A stretch of 26,293 bases of DNA from a virus, in the IMG/VR virus record IMGVR_UViG_3300050821_022677, positions 1-26,293 of that record. One strand, written 5' to 3'. A model generated the notes under the pieces. It had not been told where the DNA came from. It did not search any database and saw only the letters and a program-made list of their open reading frames with translations. The translations under genes were made by a program, and so were the position numbers. Positions 23,507-26,293 of this stretch are shown here, piece after piece; within the stretch, counting starts at the first letter, position 1; each line of letters starts with the position of its first letter.

Positions 23507-25507
23507 ATGCCGCAGATTGTGACGGGCCGGCCGGCCAGCTATCGCCCCGGTGCGGCCTGGACCACAGCGCTGGCCAGCTCTGCCTCGACAGTGACGGGGC
23601 TGCTGCCGGCCGGTCCGTCGTGCCAGCCTTGCCCAGAGTGCGGTGGCCTGGAATGCCTGTGCCGCCCACGATTCTTTGCCGGGCAGCTTCTGACCGAACA
23701 GGACCTAAACCGGCTCGACCAGTACATTATTGCCAAGAATCGGCTGCACAACCGCTACCTCGTCGGCCACGGAGTCGTCTGCGGGTTGGAGGTACGCTGT
23801 CATCCTTGCGGCAACATGGTGACCGTCACCCCGGGCTACGCCATCAATGGGTGCGGCGACGACATCATCGTGTGCTCGCAAGACACGGTGGACATTTGCG
23901 CGCTGATCAAGGCTTGCACGCCGAGCACACAACCGGATTGTAGTCCCTATAAGGCCGCCGTCGATTGCCCGAACCTGGAGCAGGAGTGGATCCTGGCGAT
24001 CCGTTATCAGGAGACGCCGTCGCGCGGTGTCACCGCGCTAACCGGATCTGCGCAATGCAGTTGCGGTTGCCCCCCTGGGTCATGCTCCTGCGGGTCGGGC
24101 AGCGCGAAGTCATGCGGCTGCGCTGGAATGATGCCGGCCGGGAGCTGCTGCGGCCAAACCATGGCGAGCGTGACGCCTGTCAGCACCAATCGGCCGCGCC
24201 GCGGCGCCCCGCCCGAATGCGAGCCGACTGTAACCTGCGAGGCTTACCGCTACGAGGTATTCCCGGGGCCGGTGCAGGTCACGCCGCCGCCGGCTCCGGT
24301 GCGCGGTATCCCCGGGCTCGCCTCCACCATCGGCGGCGATCTGTCTGCGCGCCTCGCGTGTTGCCTGCAGGACTTGATCGCGTTGTTTCCACCTGTGCCG
24401 ACCAGCCCTCCGAACCCCCCGCTGACCCTCGCCAGCAAAACCGAGTGGTCGAACTTTTGCTGCAACCTGCGCCAGGCCTTGATACAGTATTTACTGGCCA
24501 ATGGCGGCACCGATTGCAAGGCGATCACCAAGCTGCAGGCTGCCATCTGCCCCAGCCCGAGCATCGATTCAGACGCTACGTTCGTGCAGGAGCTGTTCCT
24601 CGCGTTGGAGATCGAGGCATTGATCTTCTTCGAGATTGTCGTCGGCTGCTTCTGCTCGGCTGCTCTACCGCCTTGCCCACCGCCGGGCGATCCACGCGTG
24701 CCGCTGGCGAGCGTTCGGGTCCGCGTCTCCGACTGTGGTATCGTTTCCATCTGTAATTGGACAGCACTGCGCAAGCATGTTGTTACCGTCAAAACGCTCG
24801 GCTACTGGCTAGGTTGGCTGCCCTACGACGGGATTATCCGACAATTTCTGCAGGTGGCCTGCTGCAGTCTATTCAACCTGCCCCAGCAGATCGGCGTCCC
24901 GGCGCCTCCGCCTCCGGCACCCCCTTCCGCCCCACCGGTGCCTCCGGGGCCCGCCGTCGAAGCAGGTGCCAGAGTGAACGCCGCAACATCGGGCGACGGT
25001 GGATCGCAGGGTGGCGACAAGCCTATCGTCTTCGGCCCCCCCTCCTATCGGACGCCGAGGCCATTCGCCGAGGCGGTGACCGCAAACCTTGTCGGGGCCC
25101 CTAACGCTATAAACTTTACCACGTTGCTGAACGCATTGCTTGAGCCTATCGATCCCGGCGCGCCGGGTCAGGAGGGGCCGCAGCGGTTGGCGGCCGGCGC
25201 CCACGCGAAGGTGGTGGCGGAAATCGTCCGGCCGTTGGTCAGCAGCCTGGCGGGGCCGCTGATCGGGTCCGCCGTCGGCGGCACCGGCCCTTCCCCGGAA
25301 CGGCTTATGGAGATCGTTGGGCCATTGGCGAGCAGGCTGCTGGGACCACTGGGGTCCGCCATCGGCGGAGCCGGTCCACTGTCACCGGCGCCAGAGGCTC
25401 CGATTGCGAGCGATCTCGCCGCTTTGCGGCAGGAGCTGGACCAGCTTCGCCAGACTGTTGCCGCCCAACAGACCGATCTGGAGGCGCTGCGGCGTCCCCA
25501 GGGGTGA
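23507..25507 (+). CDS. Second N-module paralog with Cys-rich, Pro-rich and coiled-coil regions
   Basis: A 666-aa protein, TAGGAGG six bases before the ATG. Residues ~38-115 carry the shared module: CPECGGLECLCRPRFFAGQL, LTEQDLNRLDQYIIAKNRLH, NRYLVGHGVVCGLEVRCHPC, VTVTPGYAINGCGDDIIVCS. A striking Cys-rich loop lies at ~183-215 (CSCGCPPGSCSCGSG, SCGCAGMMPAGSCCG). A helical Cys-containing region follows (SNFCCNLRQALIQYLLANGG, FVQELFLALEIEALIFFEIV), then a proline-rich linker (PAPPPPAPPSAPPVPPGP, ~465-482), two ~30-residue repeats and a terminal coiled coil (DLAALRQELDQLRQTVAAQQ, ~635-662). A surface or fibre component trimerising through the coiled coil is possible. Cys-rich loops could bind metal or form disulfides outside the cell. 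Function is unknown; no signal peptide is seen, as expected for an injection-system part released by lysis. Confidence 0.78.
   Translation: MPQIVTGRPASYRPGAAWTTALASSASTVTGLLPAGPSCQPCPECGGLECLCRPRFFAGQLLTEQDLNRLDQYIIAKNRLHNRYLVGHGVVCGLEVRCHPCGNMVTVTPGYAINGCGDDIIVCSQDTVDICALIKACTPSTQPDCSPYKAAVDCPNLEQEWILAIRYQETPSRGVTALTGSAQCSCGCPPGSCSCGSGSAKSCGCAGMMPAGSCCGQTMASVTPVSTNRPRRGAPPECEPTVTCEAYRYEVFPGPVQVTPPPAPVRGIPGLASTIGGDLSARLACCLQDLIALFPPVPTSPPNPPLTLASKTEWSNFCCNLRQALIQYLLANGGTDCKAITKLQAAICPSPSIDSDATFVQELFLALEIEALIFFEIVVGCFCSAALPPCPPPGDPRVPLASVRVRVSDCGIVSICNWTALRKHVVTVKTLGYWLGWLPYDGIIRQFLQVACCSLFNLPQQIGVPAPPPPAPPSAPPVPPGPAVEAGARVNAATSGDGGSQGGDKPIVFGPPSYRTPRPFAEAVTANLVGAPNAINFTTLLNALLEPIDPGAPGQEGPQRLAAGAHAKVVAEIVRPLVSSLAGPLIGSAVGGTGPSPERLMEIVGPLASRLLGPLGSAIGGAGPLSPAPEAPIASDLAALRQELDQLRQTVAAQQTDLEALRRPQG
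25226..25378 (+). repeat. Internal 90-bp-period duplication
   Basis: About 63 bases at 25226-25290 recur imperfectly at 25316-25378 within the second paralog. They encode VRPLVSSLAGPLIGSAVGG and VGPLASRLLGPLGSAIGGAG, each followed by TGP or P. The Gly/Ala/Leu-rich repeats may form amphipathic helices before the coiled coil. Confidence 0.7.
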
Positions 25508-25528
25508 CCCATAAACGGAGGCGCGGCC

Positions 25529-26293
25529 ATGCCCGACGGACGTCCGGAGCGACCCACTTACACAACCGGCCAATATATCGGCGCAACCGATCTGAATGCT
25601 GCCGTCGATTATAACCGCGACACGGTCGAGCGGCTCGCACTGTCGGGCCGCAATTGGGGCATCGCTACTGGGCTTGCGCTGATCGAGCGGGCCGCGCCGA
25701 CCGGCGGAGTGCAGATGTTCATCGAGCCCGGGATTGCCTGGGACGGCTACGGGCGCCCGATCGTCGTGCTCTCTCCGGCGCCCGTCACGCCCGATTTGCT
25801 TGCCCACCTGTCCAGTGGCACGCAACCCGTGTGGCTGCGCTACAGCGCCGTTGGCGCTCAGGCCGTTGCGCCCGGGTTCCAGACGTGCGGTGCGGGCGAT
25901 CCATTCACCCGCATCTCGGAAAGCTACGCGATCGAAGCCGGCAACAAGCTCCTCAGCCAGCAGACCGATGGCATCATCATCGGTGGCGCGACCGTGGCCG
26001 ATCCGCGCGATATGCTCGTTTCGGTGGACCTGACCGCCGCGGTGATGCTTGACGGCTCCGCGGCACACCAAACATTCCCCGGCGACACCGCGCGATGGTT
26101 GATCCCGATCGGCGTCGCTGCCTGGCAAGCAGGCCCTCCCGCGCAATTCCTCGCCCGCAGCCCGGCCCAGTTGAGCCAGAGCCGCCGCGCGCGGCGCTAT
26201 GTTGGGGCGGTGGCTGAGAGCGTGCTGGCCGCCGATGGCGTTCTGCGCCTGCGCGACCGGCAGACCGACCAAGAGACCGGCAAGACCGACAAC
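25529..26293 (+). CDS. Third N-module paralog, 3' end beyond the window
   Basis: The ATG at 25529 has ACGGAGG about seven bases upstream; the frame stays open for 255 codons to the last base, so the gene is partial. The N-terminal module is a diverged version of the one in the two genes before it: TYTTGQYIGATDLNAAVDYN, RDTVERLALSGRNWGIATGL, then MFIEPGIAWDGYGRPIVVLS, matching the 'F.G..L...D......Y...K..L.....G.GVVCGLEV...V.PG.AI...G..I.V' pattern with the Cys residues lost. Beta-rich sequence follows (LLAHLSSGTQPVWLRYSAVG, RWLIPIGVAAWQAG, RRYVGAVAESVLAADGVLRL). I cannot see its C-terminus, so fibre, adhesin or another baseplate part all remain possible. No coupling overlap exists with the preceding gene (21-base gap). 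Confidence 0.75.
   Translation, partial: MPDGRPERPTYTTGQYIGATDLNAAVDYNRDTVERLALSGRNWGIATGLALIERAAPTGGVQMFIEPGIAWDGYGRPIVVLSPAPVTPDLLAHLSSGTQPVWLRYSAVGAQAVAPGFQTCGAGDPFTRISESYAIEAGNKLLSQQTDGIIIGGATVADPRDMLVSVDLTAAVMLDGSAAHQTFPGDTARWLIPIGVAAWQAGPPAQFLARSPAQLSQSRRARRYVGAVAESVLAADGVLRLRDRQTDQETGKTDN

Noticed and set aside
4545-26293. Type VI secretion system
   Set aside because: No TssJ/L/M, TssK or ClpV gene; two large sheath paralogs of the phage/eCIS kind with LysM and DUF4255 proteins instead of TssB/TssC.
4545-26293. Complete prophage
   Set aside because: No capsid, portal, terminase or lysis gene is seen in 22 kb of tail-type genes; DUF4255 and duplicated sheath/tube genes fit eCIS better. 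The right side is not visible, so this is not absolute.

Overview
The window is high-GC DNA whose gene families point to an alphaproteobacterium. This is an inference: the DUF3489-DUF2924-serine recombinase cassette is typical of that class, but no rRNA or housekeeping gene is present to fix the taxon. Genes run on both strands in the first 4 kb. From 4545 to the right edge everything is on the + strand, tightly packed and mostly overlapping by 1-7 bases.

Left region (1-4544), mobile and decayed DNA. A minus-strand cassette of DUF3489 protein, DUF2924 protein and a large serine recombinase is joined by ATGA overlaps. The recombinase is split by a one-base frameshift near 918, and two further degenerate copies of its 3' end lie just downstream of it. 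To the right lie a remnant of an FAD-dependent (Baeyer-Villiger type) monooxygenase N-terminus, a truncated IS110-family transposase with its 5' non-coding flank, and a 25-bp tandem duplication. No intact gene was recognised between 3086 and 4544.

Main region (4545-26293), one long contractile injection system operon of the extracellular (eCIS, Afp/PVC-like) type. The order is: pseudo-receiver protein, Afp16/Pvc16-like tail terminator (DUF4255), a multi-beta-domain protein of unknown function, sheath 1 (1133 aa, very large), tube 1, sheath 2, tube 2, a 69-aa protein, LysM baseplate protein, gpD-like hub, separate gp5-like OB-fold spike, a Cys-containing helical protein in the place where a PAAR tip is expected, gp25-like wedge, Afp11/gpJ-like baseplate protein, beta-propeller plus tail protein I fusion, then three consecutive genes sharing a related N-terminal module. 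The last of these is cut by the window edge.

How they would work together (established for the family, inferred here): the tube/sheath/cap proteins build the contractile barrel; hub, spike, LysM, gp25-like and gpJ-like proteins build the baseplate; the last genes probably form fibres or other surface appendages. No capsid, terminase, portal or T6SS membrane-complex gene is present, and no AAA+ ATPase (Afp15), tape measure (Afp14), PAAR protein or toxin was found; these may lie beyond the right edge. The most unusual points are the roughly 600-residue repeat-built insertion in sheath 1, the three-paralog array at the 3' end (one member fusing a propeller, a collagen-like stalk and an Ig-like tip), the pseudo-receiver at the head of the operon, and the apparent replacement of PAAR by a helical protein.
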